From NCBI GenBank assembly GCA_038728085.1, contig JAVYUU010000002.1, positions 1 through 64,000 on the forward strand: a stretch of 64,000 bases of DNA, given 5' to 3'. Made by a program: the position numbers and the translations under genes. This document shows positions 52,045 to 61,249 of the stretch, piece by piece (position 1 is the stretch's first letter; each line of letters opens with the position of its first letter). The notes under the pieces were generated by a model. That model did not search any database, had not been told where the DNA came from, and saw nothing but the letters and a program-made list of their open reading frames with translations. The stretch is from Candidatus Bathyarchaeia archaeon (GTDB lineage Archaea > Thermoproteota > Bathyarchaeia > Bathyarchaeales > Bathycorpusculaceae).

Positions 52045-53739
52045 GTGGAGCTCGGGAAAGTTTTAGTCACATCGGCTTGGCCCTACATAAATGTGACTCC
52101 GCATATCGGCAATCTAGTGGGTTCTGTGCTTTCAGCGGATGTTGTCGCCCGCTATTACCGGCTTAAGGGCGAAGAGGTTGTCATGGTGAGCGGCTCCGAC
52201 GAGCATGGAACACCTATCGAAGTGGAAGCCATAAGGCTTGGCGTAAAACCGAAAGATTTAACGGACAAAAACCATGCGAGGGTGGCTGAGCTCTTTAAGA
52301 GGTGGGGTATATCCTTTGACAATTATACGCGCACCGAAAGCCCCGTGCACAAGGAATTTGTCCAGCAGCACCTAATGAAAATCTACAATAACGGCTACAT
52401 TTTCACGCAGGAAACCGAAATGCTCTACTGTGAGAGATGCCAGCGTTTCCTCCCAGACCGTTTTGTTGAGGGCAAATGTCCCCACTGTGGTCATGTGCCA
52501 GCCCGGGGAGACCAATGTGACGCCTGTGGAAGACTGCTTGAACCCACAACCCTCATAGAGCCCTACTGTGTAATCTGCAAGGGTAAACCGGTAGTCAGAA
52601 AGACGAAGCACTGGTACTTCGACCTTGCAAAATTCTCGGACAAACTAGCCGAGTACATAAGCGAAAACAAGCAGTTGCCAGCTAACGCCAAAAACTTCAG
52701 CTTAAACCTCATAAAGGAAGGGTTGAAGCCGAGAGCTGTCACCCGCGATGTTAGTTGGGGGATTCCGGCGCCTTTTCCAGGCGCTGAGGGCAAAACCATT
52801 TATGTTTGGGTTGAAGCCGTTTTGGGGTATGTCTCCGCCACCATAGAATACTTTAGAAACCGCGGAGATCCAGAGGGCTGGAAAGCCTACTGGTTTGACA
52901 AGAACGCAAAAACCCTCTACTTTATCGGCAAAGATAACATTCCATTCCACACCATAATTTTGCCAGCTCTGCTCATGGCTTCCCATGAGAACTACAATTT
53001 ACCATGGAATGTTTCAGCCACTGAGTTCCTCCAGTTTAAGGGCGAAAAAGCCTCAAAAAGCTTAAGGATAGGCATCTGGATAGATGAAGCCCTAGAACTT
53101 TTCCCGCCGGACTATTGGCGCTACTTCCTAATTGCCACGCGTCCAGAAACAAAAGACTCCAACTTCTCATGGGAAATCTTCGCAGAAAAAATCAACGCAG
53201 ACCTAAACGATACTTATGGAAACTTTGTCCACAGAACATTATCCTTCATAAACAAGCATTTCGACAGCCGAGTACCGGAACCCGGCAATTTTGATGCTGG
53301 GGACAACCAAGTTTTAGAAAGCCTCAAGGAACGCGTCAATGAAATTGCTGGCAACTATGAGGCTTGCAGACTCCAAGCTGCGGCAAGCGGGGTTATGGGC
53401 ATAGCTAGGCTTGGCAACCAGTACCTCAACGAGAAGGAGCCTTGGAACCTTATAAAGCTGGATAAAGCCAAGGCGGCGACAACCATGTATGTAGCCGTTC
53501 AGCTCGTGAAAGCCCTGGCGATAATCTCCGCTCCAATAATTCCGTTCACAGCGGAGGAACTTTGGAAAACCCTAAACCTTCCGGGCAGCGTTCACCAGCA
53601 GAAATGGGAGGAAGCACTTAAGCCTCTGCCAGCTGGGCACATGATAGCCGAAGCCAAACCCTTGTTCCGCAAGATAGAGGCTGACGAGAAAAAGCTTGAC
53701 GAGATGCTGGAAAAAGTTAGGAAAGCCATGGCGAAGTGA
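52045..53739 (+). CDS. metG: Methionyl-tRNA synthetase
   Basis: 564 aa, GTG start with GGGGGTG upstream. HIGH-like PHIGN (residues 19-23), two zinc knuckles (CERCQRF, CPHCG, CDACG, CVICKG), KMSKS variant KASKS at about residue 334, and an alpha-helical anticodon domain. It lacks the C-terminal EMAP/TRBP111-like domain, which many archaea encode separately. It charges both initiator and elongator tRNA-Met. The next gene starts within its stop codon. Confidence 0.96.
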   Translation: MELGKVLVTSAWPYINVTPHIGNLVGSVLSADVVARYYRLKGEEVVMVSGSDEHGTPIEVEAIRLGVKPKDLTDKNHARVAELFKRWGISFDNYTRTESPVHKEFVQQHLMKIYNNGYIFTQETEMLYCERCQRFLPDRFVEGKCPHCGHVPARGDQCDACGRLLEPTTLIEPYCVICKGKPVVRKTKHWYFDLAKFSDKLAEYISENKQLPANAKNFSLNLIKEGLKPRAVTRDVSWGIPAPFPGAEGKTIYVWVEAVLGYVSATIEYFRNRGDPEGWKAYWFDKNAKTLYFIGKDNIPFHTIILPALLMASHENYNLPWNVSATEFLQFKGEKASKSLRIGIWIDEALELFPPDYWRYFLIATRPETKDSNFSWEIFAEKINADLNDTYGNFVHRTLSFINKHFDSRVPEPGNFDAGDNQVLESLKERVNEIAGNYEACRLQAAASGVMGIARLGNQYLNEKEPWNLIKLDKAKAATTMYVAVQLVKALAIISAPIIPFTAEELWKTLNLPGSVHQQKWEEALKPLPAGHMIAEAKPLFRKIEADEKKLDEMLEKVRKAMAK

Positions 53740-54392
53740 AAACTCTGAAAGCTAAAATCGACCTTCACGTTCACACATGCTACTCTTATGACGGGCTAAT
53801 CAAACCTGAAGAACTGGTCCTCTACGCTAAAAAGGCAGGGTTAAACGGCATCGCCATAACAGACCATGACAGAATAGACGGCGCCCTCAAAATTGCAAGG
53901 GAGGTAAAAGATCTTCTCATAATCCCCGGGATAGAAGTTTCAAGTCTAAACGGCCATGTGATTGGGCTTAACCTCCAAGAGCCCGTACCCAGAAAACTAA
54001 GCGTGGAGGAAACAGTGGACAAGATTCATGAGCTTGGCGGCTTAGCCATCGCATGCCATCCCAAAGCCATTTTAAAGGCTAGCCTGGGACAAGAAATCAG
54101 CAAAATTTTTGACGCTGTTGAAGTGATAAACGCTTCAGCCTTCCCATTTAGGCACTTCGTCGAGAAGGCGCGGGAAATAGCCAACCGGCTTGGTTTGCCT
54201 CAGGTGGCTGGAAGCGACGCCCACTACGCTCCAGAGGTTGGTATGGCATATACGCTTGTGGAGGCTGAGCTTAACTGCGAAAGCGTGGTTAAAGCCATAA
54301 GTAGGGGGCTCTGCGAGCCCATGGGCAACACCATACCGCTTGGAACAAGGCTTAAAAGAGAATTTTTGGCCATCAAAGTCAAGATATTTTAG
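53736..54392 (+). CDS. PHP-domain metal-dependent phosphoesterase
   Basis: 218 aa, GTG start overlapping the metG stop by 4 bases. Metal ligands: HVHTCYSYDG (residues 11-20), AITDHDRIDG, a Glu in GIEVSS, ACHPKA and GSDAHYAPEVG. These place it in the PHP family near TrpH/YciV-like and polymerase-associated phosphoesterases. The substrate is unknown, with nucleoside 3',5'-bisphosphates or phospho-sugars possible. Confidence 0.88.
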   Translation: MKTLKAKIDLHVHTCYSYDGLIKPEELVLYAKKAGLNGIAITDHDRIDGALKIAREVKDLLIIPGIEVSSLNGHVIGLNLQEPVPRKLSVEETVDKIHELGGLAIACHPKAILKASLGQEISKIFDAVEVINASAFPFRHFVEKAREIANRLGLPQVAGSDAHYAPEVGMAYTLVEAELNCESVVKAISRGLCEPMGNTIPLGTRLKREFLAIKVKIF

Positions 54393-54403
54393 CAAAGTTG
54401 CGT

Positions 54404-55225
54404 TTATGTTCCGACAACAATAGGTTCGGTGATCTTCTTCAGCATTGCAATGGCTGAGAGCGCCGCCAACAAACTCGTTTTTGGATTCTCGGCGGACGGC
54501 ACATTCTCCACGTGAACCGTTAACTCGCCAAACTCGCCTTTAACCTCAATTTCATGGACATTCCTTTCCAACGTCGGGTCAGCTATCACTTTTACAATTG
54601 TTTCTTCCGCGCCAATACCTGCCAAGCTTAGAGTGGCTGCCACATTAACGTTCGCCGGGAAAAGCCTACAAGCCTCTGCTGCAGCCCCCTCGTATATGAC
54701 GGTTGGCTCCTCAATTTTTCCGCCAAACCTCTCATTAAAGTAGGTGTTGTCCTTCAAAGCTTCTAAGGGCTTCCTTGTGGTTAGAACTATCCTCTCTATT
54801 TTGCCAATTGCTGAAGCCTTCACTCCATCCAGCCCCGCGATGGCACCGGATGGCACGTAAACCTTCCGGCCGTTTTCTCTGGCTGTGTGGCTTATCTCGT
54901 TTGTCAGTCTCGCATCCACGAGGGCGCCGGCACTCATGATCATCAAGTCTTTCCCAGCCCTAAGCACTTTAGTGGCGTAAGCCCTAACCGCCTCTTGGGA
55001 AGCCGCCTCCACAACCAACTTTACATCTCCACATTCAAGGAGCTCCTCAAAGCTTTCGGCAATTTTAGGCCTATTTTTTAGCCCCCGCACTAAATTCTTA
55101 GCCCTTTCAAGGTTTTTATCATAAACCATAACTAAACAAGCATTTCCAGCTTGTCCCCTGTCCATTGCCTTAGCCAGCACGGTTCCTATGGCGCCACATC
55201 CAATTAGACCCACACCCAATGGCAT
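54404..55225 (-). CDS. nadX: L-aspartate dehydrogenase
   Basis: 273 aa from ATG 55225 (GGAAG upstream; the frame is open to 55255). NAD-binding GVGLIGCGAIGTVLA at the N-terminus, VYVPSGAIAGLDGVK (about 120-134), FPANVNVAATLSLAG with the catalytic His/Asn region and VENVPSAENPKTS near the end, all diagnostic. It makes iminoaspartate for NAD synthesis. It lies 76+ bases downstream of ftsZ on the same strand. Confidence 0.94.
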   Translation of the reverse strand: MPLGVGLIGCGAIGTVLAKAMDRGQAGNACLVMVYDKNLERAKNLVRGLKNRPKIAESFEELLECGDVKLVVEAASQEAVRAYATKVLRAGKDLMIMSAGALVDARLTNEISHTARENGRKVYVPSGAIAGLDGVKASAIGKIERIVLTTRKPLEALKDNTYFNERFGGKIEEPTVIYEGAAAEACRLFPANVNVAATLSLAGIGAEETIVKVIADPTLERNVHEIEVKGEFGELTVHVENVPSAENPKTSLLAALSAIAMLKKITEPIVVGT

Positions 55226-55331
55226 AGCCGCTTCCTTCTGGCAGAACTTGCTCAACTGAATGCATGCAAGTCTCCCTATAAACGATTCTCCTAAAAATAG
55301 CGTGGATTCCGTAAAAAAAGGCTGGGGAATG

Positions 55332-56447
55332 CTATACGTCCTGTTCCATCTGGTAGAGATTTAAGTCTATGTTTAAGGGCTTCTCCAGCTCGGCATAAGG
55401 CTCCAAGTTGAACAATTGTGGAGCTATTGCGCCAAAACCGCTTAGAATATAAGGCGAATTCACACCTGTCAGAATCAGCGTCACCTTTATCTTGCCATCC
55501 AGCTCTGGATTTACTCTGGCTCCCCAAATGACCAGCGAATCATTGTCCATTATTTCCGTGACTATTTCTCCCACACGGTTTGCCTCCTCAATAGTCATGT
55601 TAGCGTCCCCTGAAACGTGAATCAGTGCACCCTTTGCCCCAACATAGTCCACGTCTAAAAGCGGGTTTCTCAATGCTTTTCTGACAGCATCCTCCGCTCT
55701 GTTGGGAGCATCTGACTCGCCTATGCCAATCACCGCCAAGCCGCCCCGCTTCACAATGGTCTTGAAATCTGCAAAATCAAGATTTATGAGGCTTGGCGCC
55801 GAAATGGTCTCCACAATCCCCTTGATCATGTTCGCCAAAACCTGATCAGCCAGCTTGAAAGCCTCGTTTATCGGAAGGTGAGGCGCAAGCTGAAGTAGCT
55901 TATTGTTGTCAATAACCACAACGGTGTCGCAATATCTACGCAGCTCGGTCAGAGCGAAAGCCGCATACTCCATACGCCCTTTCTCAATTCTAAAGGGTGT
56001 TGTGACAACTCCTACTGTCAGCGCTCCTTTTCTTTTTGCAATTTCAGCAATCACTGGTGCAGCACCCGTACCTGTTCCGCCGCCTAACCCAGCTGTTATG
56101 AAGACTATGTCTGCCCCCGTAAGCAACTCCTCAATCCGCTTTCTGGATTCCTCTATAGCGGCTCTTCCAAGCTTGGGGTCTCCGCCAACCCCCAAGCCCT
56201 TCGTCAACTTTTCACCTATCAAAATTTTCCTGTGAGCCTTCGAAAATCTCAGGTGGAGGGCATCCGTGTTTATGGCCACGCATTCCGCGCCAACTATGCC
56301 CATTTCCATAAGCCTTGTCACGGTGTTGTTTCCAGCCCCGCCCACGCCGAGCACGAGCATGCGGCAAAAGCTGGGTGGACGGATTTCCTCGGCAACGGTG
56401 TTTTGCCATGAATAACGAAAAGTTTGCTGACCAATGGTTGACTGCAT
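55332..56447 (-). CDS. ftsZ: Cell-division protein FtsZ
   Basis: 371 aa from ATG 56447; the frame is open to 56471, but this ATG forms a TAATG overlap with the upstream RHH stop and has GGAAGAGGG about 8 bases before it. GTP-binding GVGGAGNN (34-41), signature GGGTGTGAAP (about 121-130), T7 loop NLDFADFKTIV with the catalytic Asp, and a normal C-terminal GTPase-activating domain. The tail is short, without a clear bacterial-type interaction motif. It polymerises into the division ring. Coupling to an RHH gene recalls haloarchaeal cdrS-ftsZ2. Confidence 0.97.
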   Translation of the reverse strand: MQSTIGQQTFRYSWQNTVAEEIRPPSFCRMLVLGVGGAGNNTVTRLMEMGIVGAECVAINTDALHLRFSKAHRKILIGEKLTKGLGVGGDPKLGRAAIEESRKRIEELLTGADIVFITAGLGGGTGTGAAPVIAEIAKRKGALTVGVVTTPFRIEKGRMEYAAFALTELRRYCDTVVVIDNNKLLQLAPHLPINEAFKLADQVLANMIKGIVETISAPSLINLDFADFKTIVKRGGLAVIGIGESDAPNRAEDAVRKALRNPLLDVDYVGAKGALIHVSGDANMTIEEANRVGEIVTEIMDNDSLVIWGARVNPELDGKIKVTLILTGVNSPYILSGFGAIAPQLFNLEPYAELEKPLNIDLNLYQMEQDV

Positions 56448-56602
56448 TAGCCAACCCTCTTCCTGCGCCAAATCTCATTATTTATTAGGTCGCGTATAGC
56501 TACACGAATAGCCTCAGCTCTATTCGGGTAAAGCTTCTCATTAACTAACTGATCCAACGCCTCAATGTAGGGTTCAGGAAGATACAGTGTTATCAGCTTC
56601 AT
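56447..56602 (-). CDS. Ribbon-helix-helix transcription regulator upstream of ftsZ
   Basis: 51 aa from ATG 56602, behind GGGGGAG; the frame reads back to 56719 through the promoter, which is not credible. A CopG-type RHH: beta strand MKLITLYLPEPYIEALDQL, then NRAEAIRVAIRDLINNEIW. Its stop and the ftsZ start share TAATG, so translation is coupled. Three AATATG repeats of 11-bp period upstream are a plausible operator for a dimer array. It is most simply read as a regulator of its own operon and perhaps of other division genes. Confidence 0.85.
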   Translation of the reverse strand: MKLITLYLPEPYIEALDQLVNEKLYPNRAEAIRVAIRDLINNEIWRRKRVG

Positions 56603-56649
56603 TTCAACTCCCCCTACCGGTGAGCGACAAAACTGTTCCAGATCGTTAT

Positions 56650-56692
56650 ACTTGTATATAATATGCTTTAAATATGTTTCAAATATGTTTGT
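56650..56692 (-). promoter_or_regulatory. TATA box and three 11-bp direct repeats ahead of the RHH-ftsZ operon
   Basis: AATATG recurs at 56660-56665, 56671-56676 and 56682-56687, each followed by a T-rich pentamer, giving a strict 11-bp period. The first copy abuts a TATA-like TATATA stretch at about 56655-56660, some 55 bases before ATG 56602. RHH dimers commonly bind such tandem sites, so autoregulation is likely. Confidence 0.5.
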
Positions 56693-56798
56693 TCTTTCTT
56701 TTTTAAAGTTTGCTGCCATCCCGTTTCAAGAAGCTGTAAATTCGGTTTCTGTCCACCTCTAGGTTTTTATTCCTTCTTGAGGCATCTACTGTATTGCC

Positions 56799-58094
56799 AT
56801 GGATGGCTTGCGGGTGTTCCTTAAAAGCTTCGGGTGTTCGACGAATTTGGCTGATGGGGAGGTTATGGCCGGTTGCCTAGCTAGGGCTGGATATGTTCTT
56901 GTGGATAGTTTGGCAGGTGCTGACGTGGTTGTCTACAATACCTGTGCGGTTAAGGGTCCAACAGAAAACCGCATGATAGACCTCTTGAAACGAGTTCCAA
57001 AGAGCAAGAAACTAATCGTGGTTGGATGTTTACCCCTCATAAATTTTGAGCGATTACAACGTGAAGCCTCCTTTGACGGGGTAGCTGGACCCGCTCTGGG
57101 CGAGAGAATAGTTGACATTGTTGAGGCTGTTTTGAAGGGAGATAAGGTTGTTGCCTTGGAGGATGCGGAGAGGGCTAAGCCTGACATGCATCTTCCAAGG
57201 GTTCGCCTCAACCCGGTGATCGGCATAATTCCCATAAGCTATGGATGTCTAGGTTCATGTGCCTACTGCTGTGTTGTCTTTGCTAGAGGCCGCTTAAGGA
57301 GCTATTCTGTGAGCGAGATAGTTGAGAGGGTTAAGATGGACTTAGCTGAGGGGGTTCGAGAGTTTTGGCTCACCTCGCAGGATACGGCTTGTTATGGCCT
57401 TGATTTAGGCACAAGCCTTCCAGAGCTTGTGGAAGCCGTATGCAGGGTTGAGGGAAACTTTAAGGTTCGCATTGGGATGATGACGCCCAACATGACGCTA
57501 AAAATTTTAGATCGCCTTGTGAAGGCTTATGAAAACGACAAAGTCTTCAAGTTTCTCCATCTCCCCGTTCAAAGCGGCGATGACAAAATCCTCCAGCGCA
57601 TGCGGAGATTCTACACTGCAGATGATTTCCGCCACATAATAGAGGTTTTCCGCAGTGTCTTCCCAAAAATGACAATTGCAACCGACGTTATCTGCGGCTT
57701 TCCAGGAGAAACCAGAGAAGCCTTCGAGAGAACTGTGCAGTTAATCAGGGACATAAAACCAGATGTGGTTAATGTTTCAAAGTTCTTTGCGAGACCGCGA
57801 ACAATTGCCGCTCAGATGAGGGATATCGTGCCCTTTTCCGAGATTAAGGCTAGGAGCGCCTTCATGAGTCGTTTGGCTTTAGACATGGCTCTTGAACGGA
57901 ATAGGGAGTGGGTTGGCTGGGAAGGCGAAATTCTTGTAGATGAATCTGGAACTGTTTCAGGCTCATGGATTGGCAGAAACTTTGCCTACAAGCCCATCGT
58001 GATAAAACGGGATGGCGGTATGCTCGGCAATTTTGTCCGCGTTAAGGCTGTTGAGGCTTTTCCAACCCATTTAGAGGGTGAAATCATAGACTAA
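56799..58094 (+). CDS. tRNA methylthiotransferase (MiaB/CDKAL1-type radical SAM)
   Basis: 431 aa. N-terminal UPF0004 domain with three Cys (FGCSTNLADG, YNTCAVK, VVGCLPL), radical SAM motif GCLGSCAYCCV (C-x3-C-x2-C, about 151-158) and C-terminal TRAM domain (about 370-428). In archaea this group makes ms2t6A at position 37 of tRNAs. It is divergent from the RHH-ftsZ operon, with 196 bases between starts. Confidence 0.93.
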   Translation: MDGLRVFLKSFGCSTNLADGEVMAGCLARAGYVLVDSLAGADVVVYNTCAVKGPTENRMIDLLKRVPKSKKLIVVGCLPLINFERLQREASFDGVAGPALGERIVDIVEAVLKGDKVVALEDAERAKPDMHLPRVRLNPVIGIIPISYGCLGSCAYCCVVFARGRLRSYSVSEIVERVKMDLAEGVREFWLTSQDTACYGLDLGTSLPELVEAVCRVEGNFKVRIGMMTPNMTLKILDRLVKAYENDKVFKFLHLPVQSGDDKILQRMRRFYTADDFRHIIEVFRSVFPKMTIATDVICGFPGETREAFERTVQLIRDIKPDVVNVSKFFARPRTIAAQMRDIVPFSEIKARSAFMSRLALDMALERNREWVGWEGEILVDESGTVSGSWIGRNFAYKPIVIKRDGGMLGNFVRVKAVEAFPTHLEGEIID

Positions 58095-58226
58095 TCACGC
58101 TTGCCTCGTAATTTTTACATGTGTGATGGCTTGCAGATGGCTGTTTTTGCTTTTCTTACCAATTTTCAATGTTGAAGGTTTATACATGCGGATGGCAATA
58201 GGCTACGGGGTATAGAGCTGATCTCA

Positions 58227-59804
58227 ATGGGCGTTGAGAGGAAGATCCCAAGGACCATGTCCACTCAGCATCCGGACAATGTGTCCCTCCCCAGCTGGGT
58301 GAGCGGAGACGTCATTCAGGGGGATGCCGAAGTCGACGAGGCTTTCTTCGCTTACAAGGAGCTCGGCTGTATGGAGGTCATGTGGGATTCAGAGGGCAAG
58401 GATGTGGACACCCATGTCGTCAGAAAACTTCTAGGCAAGTATGACGAGTTCTTCAAAGAGCATGTTTTAGGTGAGGATGTATTCCTAACCTATCGTGTTC
58501 CAAACCCAAAGGTTGAAGCAACTGAGCGCAAAATCCTCCTAGAATCCCTTGTCAATATTCCAGTAGCCCATGACATTGCAAGCACTTTTTACAAGCGGGA
58601 TGTCTCGCCAATCTTTGAGGTCATTTTACCCTTCACGACGAGCAGCAACGAGCTCCTTTGGCTTCTAAGGTACTACGAGAAAACCATAGCTGGAGCCGAA
58701 AAGGTGGAGTTGAACGGCTCCGTAAGAGTGGAGGACTGGATTGGCCCATTCAAACCTAGAACCATAGAGGTTATTCCCCTAGTAGAGGATATGGAGAGCA
58801 TACTGAAAATTGGCGATATCATAGGTCCATACGTGGAGGCAGTTAAGCCAAAATACCTCCGAGTCTTCATAGCCCGCTCCGACCCAGCCCTAAACTATGG
58901 GCTTGTCTGCGCCGTGCTGCTTTGTAAGCTGGCTTTTTCACAGCTGAGAAATCTTGAGGAAAAGTTTGGCGTCAAAATATATCCCATAATCGGCGTAGGA
59001 ACTATGCCCTTCCGGGGACACTTGACGCCGGAAAACATGGACCGCTTCATGGAGGAGTATTTGGGAGTCTGCACGGTGACTATTCAATCTGCCCTAAAAT
59101 ATGACTATCCACTGGAAGATGTGAGGCGTGTAGTCAAAATTTTGAATGACCGTCTTCCATGTGGCGCGCTTCCTGCAATAGAGCCTCATGAAATTAGAAT
59201 TTTAAAAAGCATTCTAGCCAAGTTTATGGCGGAATATCAGAGGGTTGTGGAGAGGCTTGCCGCCCTAATAAATGCGGTGGCGGGGTATGTGCCTCAGAGG
59301 CGGGCTAGAAAACTTCACATAGGCTTGTTCGGCTACAGCCGAAGCGTTGGAAGGGTTTCCCTTCCAAGAGCCATACCTTTCGCGGCGGCGCTTTACTCGC
59401 TTGGGATTCCACCGGAATTCATTGGCTTCAGAGCCTTAAACAGCCTTGATGAGGTCGAGTGGGAGGCTCTGAACAAGTATTATGTCAACCTTAAACGCGA
59501 CTTAGAATTCGCTGGCGTCCTCCTTTCTTGGCGAAACCTAAACTTGCTGGCGGACATGCATGACCAAATTGCCAAGATGGTGGGTGCAAGCCGTGAAGAA
59601 CTTCGCCTCGGAATAGCCGAGCTCATAAAGGACCTTGAAACAGTTGAGGAAAGGCTTTCCATTAAACTTGGACCAGTAAACTTGACGCAACGGAGATATG
59701 AGAACATAGTCAATGACTTCCTCATAGCCTTCCTCGAGCAAAACGGCCAAGACGCCCAGAAATGCCTCGTAGAAGCAGCTAGAATCCGCAGATGCCTTGG
59801 CTAA
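58227..59804 (+). CDS. ppcA: Archaeal-type phosphoenolpyruvate carboxylase
   Basis: 525 aa, the archaeal length (about half the bacterial enzyme). N-terminal RTMSTQHPDNVSLP, then IPVAHDIASTFYKRD, EVILPFTTSSNE, the barrel strands with RVFIARSDPALNYG, GTMPFRGHLTPENM and late HIGLFGYSRSVGRVSLPRAI. It makes oxaloacetate from PEP and bicarbonate, feeding biosynthesis. It overlaps the small beta-barrel gene's open frame, but that gene probably starts after the stop. Confidence 0.96.
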   Translation: MGVERKIPRTMSTQHPDNVSLPSWVSGDVIQGDAEVDEAFFAYKELGCMEVMWDSEGKDVDTHVVRKLLGKYDEFFKEHVLGEDVFLTYRVPNPKVEATERKILLESLVNIPVAHDIASTFYKRDVSPIFEVILPFTTSSNELLWLLRYYEKTIAGAEKVELNGSVRVEDWIGPFKPRTIEVIPLVEDMESILKIGDIIGPYVEAVKPKYLRVFIARSDPALNYGLVCAVLLCKLAFSQLRNLEEKFGVKIYPIIGVGTMPFRGHLTPENMDRFMEEYLGVCTVTIQSALKYDYPLEDVRRVVKILNDRLPCGALPAIEPHEIRILKSILAKFMAEYQRVVERLAALINAVAGYVPQRRARKLHIGLFGYSRSVGRVSLPRAIPFAAALYSLGIPPEFIGFRALNSLDEVEWEALNKYYVNLKRDLEFAGVLLSWRNLNLLADMHDQIAKMVGASREELRLGIAELIKDLETVEERLSIKLGPVNLTQRRYENIVNDFLIAFLEQNGQDAQKCLVEAARIRRCLG

Positions 59805-59845
59805 AACAAGTTTTTTATGGAAAAACAGCCTTATATTCTTTGGAG

Positions 59846-60115
59846 ATGAGTTGTTTGGCTGAGGAAAACCTTGTGGAGGTTGGACGTATAACCCACTATT
59901 TCACCAAAATTGGCGTGGCTGTTGTCGAGCTTAAGGCTCCATTAGCAGTTGGCGATCGCATAGTCATCAAGGGGCCCACAACAGACTTCGAGCAAGTCGT
60001 AGAGTCCATGCAAATCGAGCACAAAAACGTGCAGAGAGCGGAAGCCGGACAAAGCATAGGCTTGAAAGTCGCACAGCGCGTGAGGGAAAAGGACATAATT
60101 TACAAGAAACTTTAG
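59846..60115 (+). CDS. Translation-factor-like beta-barrel protein
   Basis: 89 aa from ATG 59846; TTG 59855 is also possible and the open frame begins inside ppcA. It matches the second domain of EF-Tu-like proteins: VEVGRITHYFTKIGVAVVEL, PLAVGDRIVIKG and VQRAEAGQSIGLKV. It is a small archaeal family often annotated elongation-factor-like, with no known function. It is followed by two conserved genes in the same direction. Confidence 0.82.
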   Translation: MSCLAEENLVEVGRITHYFTKIGVAVVELKAPLAVGDRIVIKGPTTDFEQVVESMQIEHKNVQRAEAGQSIGLKVAQRVREKDIIYKKL

Positions 60116-60137
60116 CTTGAGATCTTGAGGTAAAACA

Positions 60138-60506
60138 GTGAATAAAATGGAAGAGGGCAAGGCTGAAGGATCAACAGAGGATAAAGGTGTAGTTAAGATT
60201 AGAAGCTGGGTTGAGTTTAAGCATCTTGTTGAAGATTTCAAGCCGAAAGCCATAGTCTACAACATTGAGCAGGATGGTTTATCGCCAAAACGGGAGCTGA
60301 CAAATCTAAGGTTGATATTGCCCTCCGGACCCGCCTACTATGTTTTTCTGGATTCTGCAGGGGGTGACAGACTCAGAGGGACGGGCATACCGCTGCGGAG
60401 GGATACAAAGGGAAACCGCTACTTGGAAGAGGAGGACGTTGTAAAATTTCTTAGGGAACATTTCAAGCGTGAAGACTTAACTTTATGCTCATATTGGACA
60501 ATCTAG
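60138..60506 (+). CDS. Conserved hypothetical protein, 122 aa
   Basis: GTG start at 60138 after GAGGTAAAA (an in-frame ATG lies at 60147). A soluble protein with an acidic N-terminal stretch, then mixed strands and helices (VVKIRSWVEFKHLVEDF, AIVYNIEQDGLSP, AYYVFLDSAGGDRLRGTGIP, VVKFLREHFKRED). No catalytic motif is seen. The next gene's frame overlaps its 3' end, suggesting an operon. I do not recognise the family. Confidence 0.7.
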   Translation: MNKMEEGKAEGSTEDKGVVKIRSWVEFKHLVEDFKPKAIVYNIEQDGLSPKRELTNLRLILPSGPAYYVFLDSAGGDRLRGTGIPLRRDTKGNRYLEEEDVVKFLREHFKREDLTLCSYWTI

Positions 60507-60526
60507 AAAATTGGGTGAGCCTAAAC

Positions 60527-61102
60527 ATGCCAATAGAAGAGAGAATAGTTTACTTCGAATTCGGCGGACGCCACAACACCGAAGCCACCCTTAAACTAGC
60601 TAGGGAGCGGGCTGAGAAAAGGGGAATCAAAAATGTTGTTTTAGCCTCCATAACAGGCTTTTCCGCAGAGAAAGCCCTAGAAATATTCAAAGACACGGAC
60701 ATAAAGCTGACCATTGTCGGCATAAAGGGTGCAGGGTTCCCGGAATTTCCAAAGGACTTGCAAGAGAGATTGAGACGGTTGGGCCACAACTTCTGCTACG
60801 CATCGGACGTTCAGTACGAGTTTCCGGGACAAGTGCAGGATGCCCTTCGCAGGTTTTGTGAAGGCCTAAAGGTGTGTGTTGAAGTAGCCTTGGTTGCGGC
60901 GGACGCTGGCTACGTTAAGCCCGGCGAAGAAATCATTGCGATTGGCGGTACCGGGATGCTGGGCTATGAAAAGGGTGGAGGCTTGGACACTGCCATAGTT
61001 ATAGAAGCTGTAAAAAGCAAGGATTTCCTGCAGCTGGAGTCCATTTTTGGAATGAAGGAAAAAAGACGCAGAATTCGGGAAATAATATGCAAACCAAGAT
61101 GA
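60527..61102 (+). CDS. Pyruvate-kinase C-terminal-domain-like protein (COG1751 type)
   Basis: 191 aa from ATG 60527; an open frame begins at 60485 within the upstream gene. It matches the stand-alone alpha/beta domain related to the pyruvate kinase C-terminus: IVYFEFGGRHNTEATLKLA, VLASITGFSAEKAL, LTIVGIKGAGFPEFP, VEVALVAADAGYV and EEIIAIGGTG followed by GGGLDTAIVIEA. There is no kinase barrel, so it is not a pyruvate kinase. Function unknown. Confidence 0.85.
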   Translation: MPIEERIVYFEFGGRHNTEATLKLARERAEKRGIKNVVLASITGFSAEKALEIFKDTDIKLTIVGIKGAGFPEFPKDLQERLRRLGHNFCYASDVQYEFPGQVQDALRRFCEGLKVCVEVALVAADAGYVKPGEEIIAIGGTGMLGYEKGGGLDTAIVIEAVKSKDFLQLESIFGMKEKRRRIREIICKPR

Positions 61103-61146
61103 AAGTCGCTGCTATATTTGCCTGGCTGCGCTTTCAGTATTTACCA

Positions 61147-61249
61147 CTATTGGACGCCTGCCTCCCTTAGGGCTTCTTTGAGGGTTTCCTCGCTTGGGCA
61201 AACGCCAATTATGCGTATATCCTTGTCAACGACTATGGTGGGACTGGCG
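61147..61249 (-). pseudogene. C-terminal remnant of a thioredoxin-like protein
   Basis: On the minus strand the frame ASPTIVVDKDIRIIGVCPSE, then TLKEALREAGVQ and stop at 61147-61149, is a good match to the end of small thioredoxin-fold proteins, with the cis-Pro (SPT) intact. The upstream part with the CxxC site is missing. At about 61249 the sequence switches to the remnant of a plus-strand permease. Confidence 0.55.

Noticed and set aside
56660-56692. CRISPR-like repeats
   Set aside because: Units are only 11 bp without spacers; no array or cas gene in the window. The same holds for 31841-31867.
60485-61102. Pyruvate kinase
   Set aside because: Only the C-terminal alpha/beta domain is present; the catalytic barrel is absent.
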